From Streptomyces purpureus (GTDB taxonomy: Bacteria > Actinomycetota > Actinomycetes > Streptomycetales > Streptomycetaceae), in the NCBI RefSeq assembly GCF_014648195.1, contig NZ_BMQQ01000024.1, positions 1-64,000 of the forward strand: a stretch of 64,000 nucleotides of DNA. The letters run 5' to 3'. Position 1 is the first letter of the stretch. Every line of letters begins with the position of its first letter. The translations under genes were made by a program, and so were the position numbers. Under the pieces are notes generated by a model. It worked only from the letters and a program-made list of their open reading frames with translations. It did not search any database and had not been told where the DNA came from. Shown one piece after another: positions 25,516 to 33,452 of the stretch.

Positions 25516-26937
25516 GTGGCCGCAACGCCCAGGTTTCGTAAAGATGCAGATGCCCCAGCGGACTCGTCAGAAGGCCGGAAGCACCCGGTCGACGAGACGC
25601 TCCCGCCCCTGAAGATGTTCACCAGCGGCCTCCAGCACGTGGCCGCCATGTACGCGGGCGTGGTGGCCCCGCCGATGATCGTGGGGCCCGCCGTGGGCCT
25701 CAGTGCCAAGGACACCGCGTTCCTGATGGGGGCGAGCCTCTTCACCGCGGGCATAGCCACCCTGCTCCAGACCCTCGGCTTCTGGCGCGTCGGCGCCCGG
25801 CTGCCGTTCGTCAACGGAGTCTCCTTCGCCGGCGTGACTCCCATGATCGCCATCGGCAGGGACCGTGGATACGACGGCATCGCCGTCATCTTCGGCGCGA
25901 TCATCGTCGCCAGCGTCCTCGGATTCGTCCTCACCCCGTACTTCTCCAAACTCGTCCGCTTCTTCCCGCCCGTGGTCACCGGCACGGTCATCACCTTGAT
26001 CGGTGTCTCCCTGCTCCCCGTGGCCTTCAACTGGTCCCAGGGCGGCAACTCGACCGCCTCCGACTACGGGTCGATGAAGAACATCGGCATGGCGGCCCTG
26101 ACGTTCGTGGTCGTACTCGCCCTGCGCCGACTGCTGCGCGGCTTCCTCCAGCAGATCGCGATCCTGCTCGGACTCGTCATCGGCACGCTTGTCGCCATCC
26201 CGCTCGGCATGACCAACTTCGACGCCATGAAGGGCGCCGATGTCGTCGGCTTCCCCACCCCCTTCCACTTCGGCGCCCCGCAGTTCGAGATCGCCGCGAT
26301 CATCTCGATGTGCATCGTCATGCTGGTCTGCATGACCGAGTCGACCGCGGACATGCTCGCCCTCGGCAAGATCGTCGACCGTCCGGCCGACGAGCGGATC
26401 ATCGAGGGCGGACTGCGCGCCGACACCCTCGGCAGCGCCATCAGCCCGCTCTTCAACGGCTTCATGTGCAGCGCCTTCGCCCAGAACATCGGTCTGGTCG
26501 CGATGACCAAGGTGCGCAGCCGGTTCGTCGTGGCCGCCGGCGGCGGCATCCTCATCCTGCTCGGCCTCTGTCCGATCGCGGCCTCCGTGATCGCGCTGGT
26601 GCCGCTGCCGGTCCTCGGCGGCGCCGGCATCGTCCTGTTCGGCTCGGTCGCCGCCAGCGGCATCCAGACCCTGGCCACCGCCGCGCTGGAGAAGGGCGAG
26701 AACGCCCTGATCGTGGCCGCCGCCGTCGGCATCGGCCTGATCCCGATCGCGGCGCCGTCGTTCTACCACGCCTTCCCCAAGGACCTGCTGGTCGTCCTCG
26801 ACTCCGGCATCAGCACCGGCTGCGTCGTGGCGATCGTCCTCAACCTCGCCTTCAACCACCTCGGCAAGCGCGGCGAGGGCGGCGAGGAGGCGGCGGCACC
26901 GTCCGAACCGTCCCCGGCGGCGGTGGCCGTCCACTGA
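25516..26937 (+). CDS. NCS2/NAT-family purine permease, copy 2
   Basis: 473 residues; same architecture as copy 1: QHVAAMYAGVVAPPMIVG in TM1, TESTADMLALGKI in TM8, NAT signature QNIGLVAMTK. GTG at 25516 chosen because GGAGG sits 7 nt upstream; an upstream GTG would place that site inside the gene. It is on its own transcript after a terminator and runs into the racemase-like gene with overlap. Two paralogues suggest division between urate and xanthine or different affinities (inference). Confidence 0.9.
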   Translation: MAATPRFRKDADAPADSSEGRKHPVDETLPPLKMFTSGLQHVAAMYAGVVAPPMIVGPAVGLSAKDTAFLMGASLFTAGIATLLQTLGFWRVGARLPFVNGVSFAGVTPMIAIGRDRGYDGIAVIFGAIIVASVLGFVLTPYFSKLVRFFPPVVTGTVITLIGVSLLPVAFNWSQGGNSTASDYGSMKNIGMAALTFVVVLALRRLLRGFLQQIAILLGLVIGTLVAIPLGMTNFDAMKGADVVGFPTPFHFGAPQFEIAAIISMCIVMLVCMTESTADMLALGKIVDRPADERIIEGGLRADTLGSAISPLFNGFMCSAFAQNIGLVAMTKVRSRFVVAAGGGILILLGLCPIAASVIALVPLPVLGGAGIVLFGSVAASGIQTLATAALEKGENALIVAAAVGIGLIPIAAPSFYHAFPKDLLVVLDSGISTGCVVAIVLNLAFNHLGKRGEGGEEAAAPSEPSPAAVAVH

Positions 26938-27665
26938 GCACACGGCGACCCCCGGCTGCCGGTCCCCACCTCGACGGAGGCGGTGACCGGCCGGTCGTCG
27001 TTCTCATCAACCCCAACTCCTCCCGGCCGACGACGGAGATGATGGCGGCGATCGCCCGCCGCGCCCTTGGCGAGGCGTACGAGGTCCACCCGGTGACCGT
27101 GCCGGACGGGCCCCCGATGATCGTCACCGAGCCCGCGCTGGCCGCCGCCGTGCCGCACGTCGTGGCGGCGGGCCTCGCCGCGCGGGCCGAGGGAGCCTGC
27201 GCGGCGATCCTGGTCGGCGCGTTCGGCGACCCGGGCGTCGAGGAACTCCGGGCGGCCACGGACGTGCCCGTGGCCGGCCTCGCCGAATCCGCCCTCACCG
27301 AGGCCGCGGCTCAGGGCGCCCACTTCGGCATCGCGACGACCACCCCCGGCCTCGCGGCCTCGATCGCCACCGGCGTCGACCGGCTGGGCCTCACCGACCG
27401 CTACACCGGCCTGCGCCTGACGGCCGGCGACCCCCAACTCCTCGCCGCCTCACCGGAACTGATGCGGGAACGCCTCGCCCTGGCCGTCGAGGCGTGCCTT
27501 GTCCAGGACGCCGCCGACACTGTCGTCATCGGAGGCGGCCCGCTCGGCGACGCGGCGTGGTGGCTCCAGACCCGCTTCGCGACACCGGTGGTGGCCCCGG
27601 TCCCGGCCGCCTGCCGCCGGATCGCCCGCGCCCTGAGCGCCCCGCCGCCGACGCCGTCCGGCTGA
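26934..27665 (+). CDS. Asp/Glu/hydantoin racemase-like protein; start codon uncertain
   Basis: Clear family member: VVVLINPNSSRPTTEMMAAI at the N-terminus, ILVGAFGDPGVEEL with the first catalytic-Cys position replaced (GAFGDPG, no Cys), GLAESALTEAA, and the C-terminal VVIGGGPLGDAAW, also without the second catalytic Cys. Hydantoin and allantoin racemases normally use two cysteines, so this protein may not racemise by that route. No ATG, GTG or TTG lies in frame between the permease stop and the conserved start VVVLINPNSS. The best in-frame candidate is CTG at 26934, overlapping the permease stop (CTGA). A downstream ATG would remove the first strand. About 243 residues from CTG. Confidence 0.7.
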   Translation: MSTRRPPAAGPHLDGGGDRPVVVLINPNSSRPTTEMMAAIARRALGEAYEVHPVTVPDGPPMIVTEPALAAAVPHVVAAGLAARAEGACAAILVGAFGDPGVEELRAATDVPVAGLAESALTEAAAQGAHFGIATTTPGLAASIATGVDRLGLTDRYTGLRLTAGDPQLLAASPELMRERLALAVEACLVQDAADTVVIGGGPLGDAAWWLQTRFATPVVAPVPAACRRIARALSAPPPTPSG

Positions 27666-27686
27666 GCCGGAAATGGCGTCGGGTGT

Positions 27687-28280
27687 TCATCGCCCCGGCT
27701 CCCAGTCCGGGCGGCGTCCGCTGAGGCCGATCACGCGGTCCAGGAGCGGGGCGTCGTCAGGGACCGGGACCACCGGGGCGAAGATCCCGCCGCGGTCCGG
27801 GTCGTCCGGGTCCGGGGCGAGCAGGGTGCGGGAGGACTCCAGGGCCGCCCGGTCCGTGATCCGGTACTCCTGGCCCGTGGCCCGGGCCAGGTCCCAGCCG
27901 TGGACGAGGAGTTCGTTGAGGGCGACCTGGCCGGCGACCGCCGCCGGGAGGTCCACACCCCCGGCCTGGGTGTCGCCCTCCCAGGCCGCCGGGTCGCGCC
28001 AGGCCTCGACCAGCTCGTCGAGACGGCGCGGCAGGGCCGTCCGCCAGTCGTCCGCGAGGACCAGGGCGGCCGAACCGGGGTCCGTGGCCGTATTGGCGCC
28101 CAGGTCCTTCCGCGCGGCGTCGCGGAAGGCCGCGCTCAGCCCGACGACATGGGCCAGCAGGTCCCGAACCACGTAGTCGGGGCAGGGCGTGGGGTCCCCC
28201 AGCCGTTCGTCGCCGACGGCCGCCGCCACCCGCGCCACCTCATGTGCGACCGGTCCCAGATCAAGCATCTGTGTCTCCAT
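27687..28280 (-). CDS. TIGR03086-type mycothiol-dependent (DinB-like) metal protein
   Basis: 197 residues. MDMT/DinB four-helix fold of actinobacteria: PTPCPDYVVRDLLAHVVGLS (metal His in the LLAHVVG helix), and QVALNELLVHGWDLARATGQ with the NELLVHGWDLA signature carrying the second His site. Typical annotation is TIGR03086 family; functions are mostly unknown, some are mycothiol transferases or isomerases. An internal ATG 12 nt later with GGAG is an equally good start. Convergent with the racemase-like gene. Confidence 0.82.
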   Translation of the reverse strand: METQMLDLGPVAHEVARVAAAVGDERLGDPTPCPDYVVRDLLAHVVGLSAAFRDAARKDLGANTATDPGSAALVLADDWRTALPRRLDELVEAWRDPAAWEGDTQAGGVDLPAAVAGQVALNELLVHGWDLARATGQEYRITDRAALESSRTLLAPDPDDPDRGGIFAPVVPVPDDAPLLDRVIGLSGRRPDWEPGR

Positions 28281-28310
28281 GAATGTGCAGACCTCCTGTC
28301 GCCCCCGGAT

Positions 28311-28910
28311 TCATCGCCGCTCCCCACCACTGTCGGCCCCCTCGACCCGCTCCGCGCGTCTGCGGCACTCCCCGGCCAGCTCCGGATAGGCCGCCGCGAT
28401 CGCCTCGTACAGCCTCCGGCGCAGCAGCCGCTCCGCCTCCGCCCGCCCCGTGGACCCGAACAGCCCGTCGAGCAGCGCCTCGTACCGGGACAGCGCGTGC
28501 ATCAGATAACTGACCTGCCATCCCACGAGCGCCCCCGGCTTCACCCCGCCCCGGTCGCCCAGCGCTCTGCGGTGCCCGACCGCGCGCCGCTCCAGCTCCG
28601 GCCCCGGCAGCCGCGGCACCCGGATCGGCTCCGCCCGGATCGCCCCCAGCACCGCGGCCCGGCGGCGCTCGGCCGCCACCCGGACGGCGGGGGAGCCCCG
28701 CCCCGACGCGGTCGGTTCGCGCGGGAACTCCGGCGTCCGCTCCACCGCCTGGACCCGCGCCACCAGATACAGCCTCACCGGCGCCGGCGACCAACGGCGC
28801 GGACTGCGGCCCAGTACGTCCGGCTCCCCGAGCAGGTCCCGCACCATCGCATCGGTCCAGCCGCGCCCGCGCAGCCCGGCGAGAGACACAAAGGTCGTAC
28901 GGTCCGTCAT
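28311..28910 (-). CDS. Hypothetical protein, 199 aa
   Basis: Begins MTDRTTFVSLAGLRGRGWTD, with a likely small HTH-like or DNA-mimic start (GWTDAMVRDLLGEPD) and RLYLVARVQAVERTPEF. The rest is Arg/Glu/Ala-rich helix. The C-terminus RRRAERVEGADSGGERR is basic. Not recognised; no membrane segment or signal. The GEPD-xxG-R pattern recurs in streptomycete proteins of unknown role. It starts 30 bp from the next gene on the same strand, so may be cotranscribed with the DinB-like gene. Confidence 0.7.
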   Translation of the reverse strand: MTDRTTFVSLAGLRGRGWTDAMVRDLLGEPDVLGRSPRRWSPAPVRLYLVARVQAVERTPEFPREPTASGRGSPAVRVAAERRRAAVLGAIRAEPIRVPRLPGPELERRAVGHRRALGDRGGVKPGALVGWQVSYLMHALSRYEALLDGLFGSTGRAEAERLLRRRLYEAIAAAYPELAGECRRRAERVEGADSGGERR

Positions 28911-29078
28911 GATTCCCCCAGTTGTCATCGACGGAGAGTGACGAATCCAGTGAAGCGCACGCCACTGACAACGCCGACTTCTCATTGGGGGCGCCCGCGC
29001 TCTTGAAGTGGGCATGACCTTGGGTGTCCCATAGGTCTGGACCATTCAAGGTGAGTCGAGGAAAGCGGAGGCCCGACC

Positions 29079-30041
29079 GTGACCCGAGCCGCCACCGTGA
29101 CCGCCACCACCGTCGCGGCCCTCCTGCTCCTCCTCGGCGGCTGCTCGGCGGGCGAGGTGAAGGACACCCAGAAGCCGTCCACGCCCCAGCGCCTCACCGC
29201 GCAGGCCGGCAGCGCCAGTTCCGTCCACGTCATGTGGGAGGCGGCGACCGACGACACCGGCGTCACCGCCTACGAGGTCTTCCAGAAAGGGGTCAAGGTC
29301 AAGACCCTGACCGGAGGCCGCACCATGGTCGACATCGAGCGCCTCGCACCCTCCACCGCGTACACCTTCACCGTCCGCGCGCTCGACGCCGCCGGAAACC
29401 GGTCACCGCAGACCGCCGCCGTCACCGTGACCACACCGGCTGCCGCGCCCGAGGACCGCACCGCACCCACGGCGCCTCGCCTGCTGCGCGGCGCCGCCAA
29501 CGGCCGGAACGCGGCGACCCTGACCTGGGCGCGGGCCACGGACGCCACCGGCGTCACCGCCTACGACATCTACCAGGAGGACTCCCGCGTCCACAGCGTC
29601 ACCGGGAACGTGACGACCGCCCGGGTCACCGGACTGCGCCCCGGCACGGTCTACAGCTTCACCGTCCGGGCCCGCGACGCCGCCGAGAACTCCTCGCCCG
29701 ACAGCAACCCCGTCGACCTCACCACCGCCGCCGCGCCGGGCGCCCCGCCCGCGACCGCGCCCACAGGTCTCAAGGCGACCGCGCGCCCCGGCGAGATCGT
29801 GCTGACCTGGACACCACCCGAGACCGGCGCGCCGGTCAAGGAGCACCAGCTCCATCTCAACGGCGCGTTCGCCACCACCATCGTCTGGGGCGCGCAGCCC
29901 CCGCCCGGCCCGGTCACGTACACCCTCACCGTCACCGACCCGCCCGGCACCCGCTACAGCGTCAAGATTCGCGCCCGGCTCCCGGACGGGCGCTGGGGTG
30001 ACTTCTCCGCCCAGCGGACCGTCGTCGTCACGGGCCGGTGA
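29079..30041 (+). CDS. Lipoprotein with three fibronectin type III domains
   Basis: 320 residues. Signal peptide with lipobox LLLLLGGCSAG (Cys24). Three FnIII domains follow: about 35-125, 130-220 and 228-318. The first two are near-duplicates (DTGVTAYEVFQKGVKVKTLTG and ATGVTAYDIYQEDSRVHSVTG). FnIII repeats usually link or space domains of secreted glycoside hydrolases, but no catalytic domain is present here. It is a surface protein of unknown ligand. GTG start with GAGGAAAG upstream. Confidence 0.82.
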   Translation: MTRAATVTATTVAALLLLLGGCSAGEVKDTQKPSTPQRLTAQAGSASSVHVMWEAATDDTGVTAYEVFQKGVKVKTLTGGRTMVDIERLAPSTAYTFTVRALDAAGNRSPQTAAVTVTTPAAAPEDRTAPTAPRLLRGAANGRNAATLTWARATDATGVTAYDIYQEDSRVHSVTGNVTTARVTGLRPGTVYSFTVRARDAAENSSPDSNPVDLTTAAAPGAPPATAPTGLKATARPGEIVLTWTPPETGAPVKEHQLHLNGAFATTIVWGAQPPPGPVTYTLTVTDPPGTRYSVKIRARLPDGRWGDFSAQRTVVVTGR

Positions 30042-30074
30042 TTCCCGGCCGGTGCATCACGGCCGGTGCATCAC
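30033..30074. repeat. Three tandem 14-bp repeats
   Basis: GGCCGGTGATTCCC, then GGCCGGTGCATCAC twice, over the end of the FnIII gene and its 3' side. Probably a small microsatellite-like expansion between two convergent genes. Confidence 0.8.
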
Positions 30075-30147
30075 GAGCCGGGCCACCGTCGCCGCGTCAC
30101 CCGGCAGGACCAGGCGGCCGGTGGCGTCACGCGGCGCCGTGAACCCG

Positions 30148-31335
30148 TCAGGACAAGGGGGCCAGATACATGCCCGAGGTGCCCGCGCCCGGGGTGTTGC
30201 GGCAGGCGTGCCGCGTGGTGGACGCGGCGTAGGCCAGGGCGAGGCAGCGTCCCAGGGCGAGCTGGCCGAAGTGGTTGGGGTGCATCGACTCCTGCACCGG
30301 GCCCTGCGTGCCGTCGCTGTCGATCCAGCGCACCCACTCGCTGGTGGCGGCCGACGCCGGCCTGGTGGCCGTCACCTGCCGGCTCGCCGAGGCGCAGACC
30401 TCACGCCCCTGGAAGGCGCCCCGCAGATCCAGGAAGCCCGTCCCCTTGGCCGTGGCGACGCCCCTCAGCCGGTCGGCGAGCTGCGGTACGAGCTGGTCGC
30501 GCGCCCAGTCGGAGTCGCCGTCCCAGAAGGGGCAGCCGCCGGTGGTCACCCGGTCCCAGCCGCTCTCGGAGTAGCGGTTCTCGGCGCCGCGGGGGAGGGG
30601 CGAGGGGTAGGACTGGAGCACGATCCGGTACGAGGACGGGGCCTGCCCGGCGGCGGACATCACCGCGCGGATCTCGTCGACGGCCTTGCCGACGCCCGCC
30701 ATCGCCGGGCCGATCCTGGCGTCGACGACGGGCTGCTGGTCGTCGTGGCAGTACGAGTACCAGATGATGTAGTCCTTCGCGCAGGCGGTGATGATCTCGG
30801 TGAACCCGAGGTCGTTGCCGCCGACGGAGAGGGCGATCAGCTCGATGTCGTGCGTCGCGGCGACCGCGGCGAGCCGGTCGGCCTGCGGCGCCTCCCCGCG
30901 GTAGGCCTTGCCGCCATGCGCGGTGCGGAACACGTTCTCCGTACGCGCCCCGGAGCAGGCCAGGTTGACCAGTACGTCGGCGCGCCCCGCGAGGGCGGAG
31001 ACCGGCGCGGAGTCCGAGCGGTGGCATCCGTTGACCGAGGTGTCACCGTACACACGCCTCGGGTCGTATCCGGCGCCGGTCCAGGCCCGGTCGGTGCCGT
31101 CCCGGCTGCCGCTGTCGGTGAGGCTGTTGCCCTGCCAGCGCCCCGCCTCACCGGAGATGAAGCTGTCGCCCATGGTGACGACGGCGGTGGGAAGTGCGGA
31201 GGCCGCTGCGGTGCTGTCGGAGACGGTCGATGCGGTCGATGCGGCCGAGGCAGCGGAGGTGGCCGAAATGACGAGCGGCAGTGCGAGAGCGGCGGCGAGC
31301 CACCGGGACATGCGTCTGGTGCGGAATCCGGGCAT
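30148..31335 (-). CDS. Secreted SGNH/GDSL-type esterase
   Basis: 395 residues. Signal peptide with WLAAALALPLVISATSAASA. SGNH blocks: GDSFISGEAGRW (nucleophile Ser), VNLACSGAR, SVGGNDLGF (block III Gly-Asn-Asp), and MHPNHFGQLALG with the catalytic His. Several cysteines suggest disulphides. Likely a lipase or acetyl esterase; substrate not readable. ATG at 31335 chosen for AGGAG 8 nt upstream; upstream ATGs lack it. Confidence 0.88.
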   Translation of the reverse strand: MPGFRTRRMSRWLAAALALPLVISATSAASAASTASTVSDSTAAASALPTAVVTMGDSFISGEAGRWQGNSLTDSGSRDGTDRAWTGAGYDPRRVYGDTSVNGCHRSDSAPVSALAGRADVLVNLACSGARTENVFRTAHGGKAYRGEAPQADRLAAVAATHDIELIALSVGGNDLGFTEIITACAKDYIIWYSYCHDDQQPVVDARIGPAMAGVGKAVDEIRAVMSAAGQAPSSYRIVLQSYPSPLPRGAENRYSESGWDRVTTGGCPFWDGDSDWARDQLVPQLADRLRGVATAKGTGFLDLRGAFQGREVCASASRQVTATRPASAATSEWVRWIDSDGTQGPVQESMHPNHFGQLALGRCLALAYAASTTRHACRNTPGAGTSGMYLAPLS

Positions 31336-31517
31336 GGCTGTGCTCCTGCGCGAATGCATGGGGGCATGCGGGGGGTGGGGAACAGCCTCCGGCGCCGGTG
31401 GCATGGCGGAATCTGACACGTGCCGGCTTGTTACCGCTAGGTAGCGGAAGATTTCGGTTTGATCACGCCGCCCGTCCGTTCGGTCGGCGTATTCGAGCGA
31501 AGCAGAGGATGAGACAG

Positions 31518-31556
31518 CTCCGCCCCCTGGCGCTGTGCGTGCGCCAGGGGGCGGAG
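31518..31556 (-). terminator. Terminator of the malate synthase gene
   Basis: Perfect 16-bp stem CTCCGCCCCCTGGCGC (31518-31533) with 31541-31556, loop TGTGCGT. About 35 nt past the malate synthase stop. Confidence 0.8.
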
Positions 31557-31591
31557 ACTGCCGGACGAACTGCCGCTCGGCTGCCGTGCGT

Positions 31592-33214
31592 TCAGCCGAC
31601 CAGCTGTTCGTAGGCGGGCAGGGTGAGGAAGTCCTCGTAGTTCTCGTCGAGGGCGACCCGCAGGAGGAGGTCGTGGGCCTGCTGCCAGTTGCCCTGGCCG
31701 AAGGCCTCGTCCCCGAGCTCCTCGCGGATCGCGGCCAGTTCCTCGGCCGCGACCTTGCGGGCCAGCTCGGGGGTGGCGCGCTCGCCGTTCTCGAAGACCA
31801 CGCCCGCGTTGATCCACTGCCAGATCTGGGAGCGGGAGATCTCGGCGGTGGCCGCGTCCTCCATCAGGTTGAAGATCGCCACCGCGCCGAGGCCCCGGAG
31901 CCAGGCCTCGATGTAGCGGATGCCGACCTGGACCGCGTTGCGCAGGCCGTCGTACGTCGGCCTGGCGTCGAGGGAGTCGATGGCGATCAGGTCACCGGGG
32001 GCGACGGACACGTCCTCGCGCAGCCGGTCCTTCTGGTTGGGCTTGTCGCCGAGGACCGCGTCGAAGGAGGCCATCGCGATCGGGACCAGGTCGGGGTGGG
32101 CGACCCAGGAGCCGTCGAAGCCGTCGTTCGCCTCGCGGTCCTTGTCGGCCTTGACCTTCTCGAAGGCGACCTTGTTGACCTCGGCGTCCTTGCGGGACGG
32201 GATGAAGGCCGCCATGCCGCCGATGGCGTGCGCGCCGCGCTTGTGGCACGTACGGACGAGGAGTTCGGTGTACGCGCGCATGAACGGGGCCGTCATCGTG
32301 ACCGCGTTGCGGTCCGGGAGGACGAACTTGGCGCCGCCGTCACGGAAGTTCTTCACGATCGAGAAGAGGTAGTCCCAGCGGCCGGCGTTGAGGCCCGCGG
32401 CGTGGTCCTTCAGCTCGAAGAGGATCTCTTCCATCTCGTACGCGGCCGTGATCGTCTCGATGAGGACGGTCGCGCGGACGGTGCCCTGCGGGATGCCGAC
32501 GTAGTCCTGCGCGAAGACGAAGATGTCGTTCCAGAGGCGCGCCTCCAGGTGCGACTCCGTCTTCGGGAGGTAGAAGTACGGGCCCTTGCCCAGGTCGATC
32601 AGGCGCTGGGCGTTGTGGAAGAAGTAGAGGCCGAAGTCGACCAGTGCGCCGGGGACGGGGCGGCCGTCGAAGCGCAGGTGGCGCTCCTCGAGATGCCAGC
32701 CGCGCGGGCGCATCACGACCGTGGCGAGCTCCCCGGCCGGCTTCAGGGCGTACGACTTGCCGGTGCGGGCGTCCGTGAAGTCGATCTTCCGCTCGTAGGC
32801 GTCGATCAGGTTGAGCTGGCCGAGGACGACGTTCTCCCAGGTGGGCGCGGAGGCGTCCTCGAAGTCGGCGAGCCAGACCTTGGCGCCCGAGTTGAGGGCG
32901 TTGATGGTCATCTTGCGGTCGGTCGGGCCGGTGATCTCGACCCGGCGGTCGTTCAGGGCCGCCGGGGCCGGCGCGACCTTCCAGCTGTCGTCCTCGCGGA
33001 GCTGTGCGGTCTCCGGGAGGAAGTCGAGCGTGGAGGTGCGGGCGATCTCGGCGCGGCGCTCGGCCCGGCGGGCGAGCAGCTCGTCCCGGCGCGGGGTGAA
33101 CCGCCGGTGCAGCTCGGCCACGAAGGCCAGGGCCTCGTCGGTGAGCACTTCCTCCTGGCGGGGGAGCGGCTCGGCATCGACGACGGCCAACGGGGACGGC
33201 GCTGGTGCGGACAT
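31592..33214 (-). CDS. aceB: Malate synthase (A-type)
   Basis: 540 residues, typical of the compact A isoform. Condenses glyoxylate and acetyl-CoA to malate. Landmarks: RREIARTSTLDFLPET near the start, the substrate-loop VRATVLIETITAAYEMEEIL with the catalytic Glu, AGRWDYLFSIVKNF and YVGIPQGT. ATG with GAAGGAAG upstream. Its promoter (33364-33392) has both operator types, so it likely answers to the allantoin regulator: the allantoin-derived glyoxylate is drained to malate. In S. coelicolor the malate synthase at the corresponding place is under AllR control. Confidence 0.96.
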   Translation of the reverse strand: MSAPAPSPLAVVDAEPLPRQEEVLTDEALAFVAELHRRFTPRRDELLARRAERRAEIARTSTLDFLPETAQLREDDSWKVAPAPAALNDRRVEITGPTDRKMTINALNSGAKVWLADFEDASAPTWENVVLGQLNLIDAYERKIDFTDARTGKSYALKPAGELATVVMRPRGWHLEERHLRFDGRPVPGALVDFGLYFFHNAQRLIDLGKGPYFYLPKTESHLEARLWNDIFVFAQDYVGIPQGTVRATVLIETITAAYEMEEILFELKDHAAGLNAGRWDYLFSIVKNFRDGGAKFVLPDRNAVTMTAPFMRAYTELLVRTCHKRGAHAIGGMAAFIPSRKDAEVNKVAFEKVKADKDREANDGFDGSWVAHPDLVPIAMASFDAVLGDKPNQKDRLREDVSVAPGDLIAIDSLDARPTYDGLRNAVQVGIRYIEAWLRGLGAVAIFNLMEDAATAEISRSQIWQWINAGVVFENGERATPELARKVAAEELAAIREELGDEAFGQGNWQQAHDLLLRVALDENYEDFLTLPAYEQLVG

Positions 33215-33363
33215 GAACTGTCACTTCCTTCAGCGGACTTCAGGGGCGGTGCTGGGGTCGTGCTCCGCGGCCGCCGAGCGTCGTCAGACGGCACGCAGTG
33301 CCGCGGGCGCCGAGATACGGCCGCGAGCGCCGTCTGAGGACATCGGGCGCTCCTGAGCAGTGG

Positions 33364-33392
33364 ATACTAGTTTCCTCATGGTGGAAGTTCAA
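33364..33392 (-). promoter_or_regulatory. Strong promoter of malate synthase
   Basis: Minus strand TTGAAC (33392-33387), 17-nt spacer, TAGTAT (33369-33364). A good match to the primary sigma consensus. Both palindromes lie on it: type A overlaps the -35, type B fills the spacer. Confidence 0.7.
33372..33386. promoter_or_regulatory. Type B palindrome in the malate synthase promoter
   Basis: TTCCTCATGGTGGAA: TTCC and GGAA arms, outermost 4 bp perfect. Sits exactly between -35 and -10. Confidence 0.55.
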
Positions 33393-33403
33393 TGGTTTGT
33401 TGA
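33389..33403. promoter_or_regulatory. Type A operator before malate synthase
   Basis: TCAATGGTTTGTTGA, one arm degenerate (TCAATG versus TCAACA). Minus-strand ATCAACAAACCATTGAAC aligns with the catalase and uricase copies. Confidence 0.55.
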
Positions 33404-33452
33404 TGTCGAGATTCTTCGGGTCGACAAAACCTGGCTCTGAGTGCCACCTCGT

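Noticed and set aside
26981..27040. GTG at 26983 as the racemase start
   Set aside because: It is out of frame with the conserved protein and only 2 nt from GGAGG; using it would need a frameshift I cannot demonstrate.
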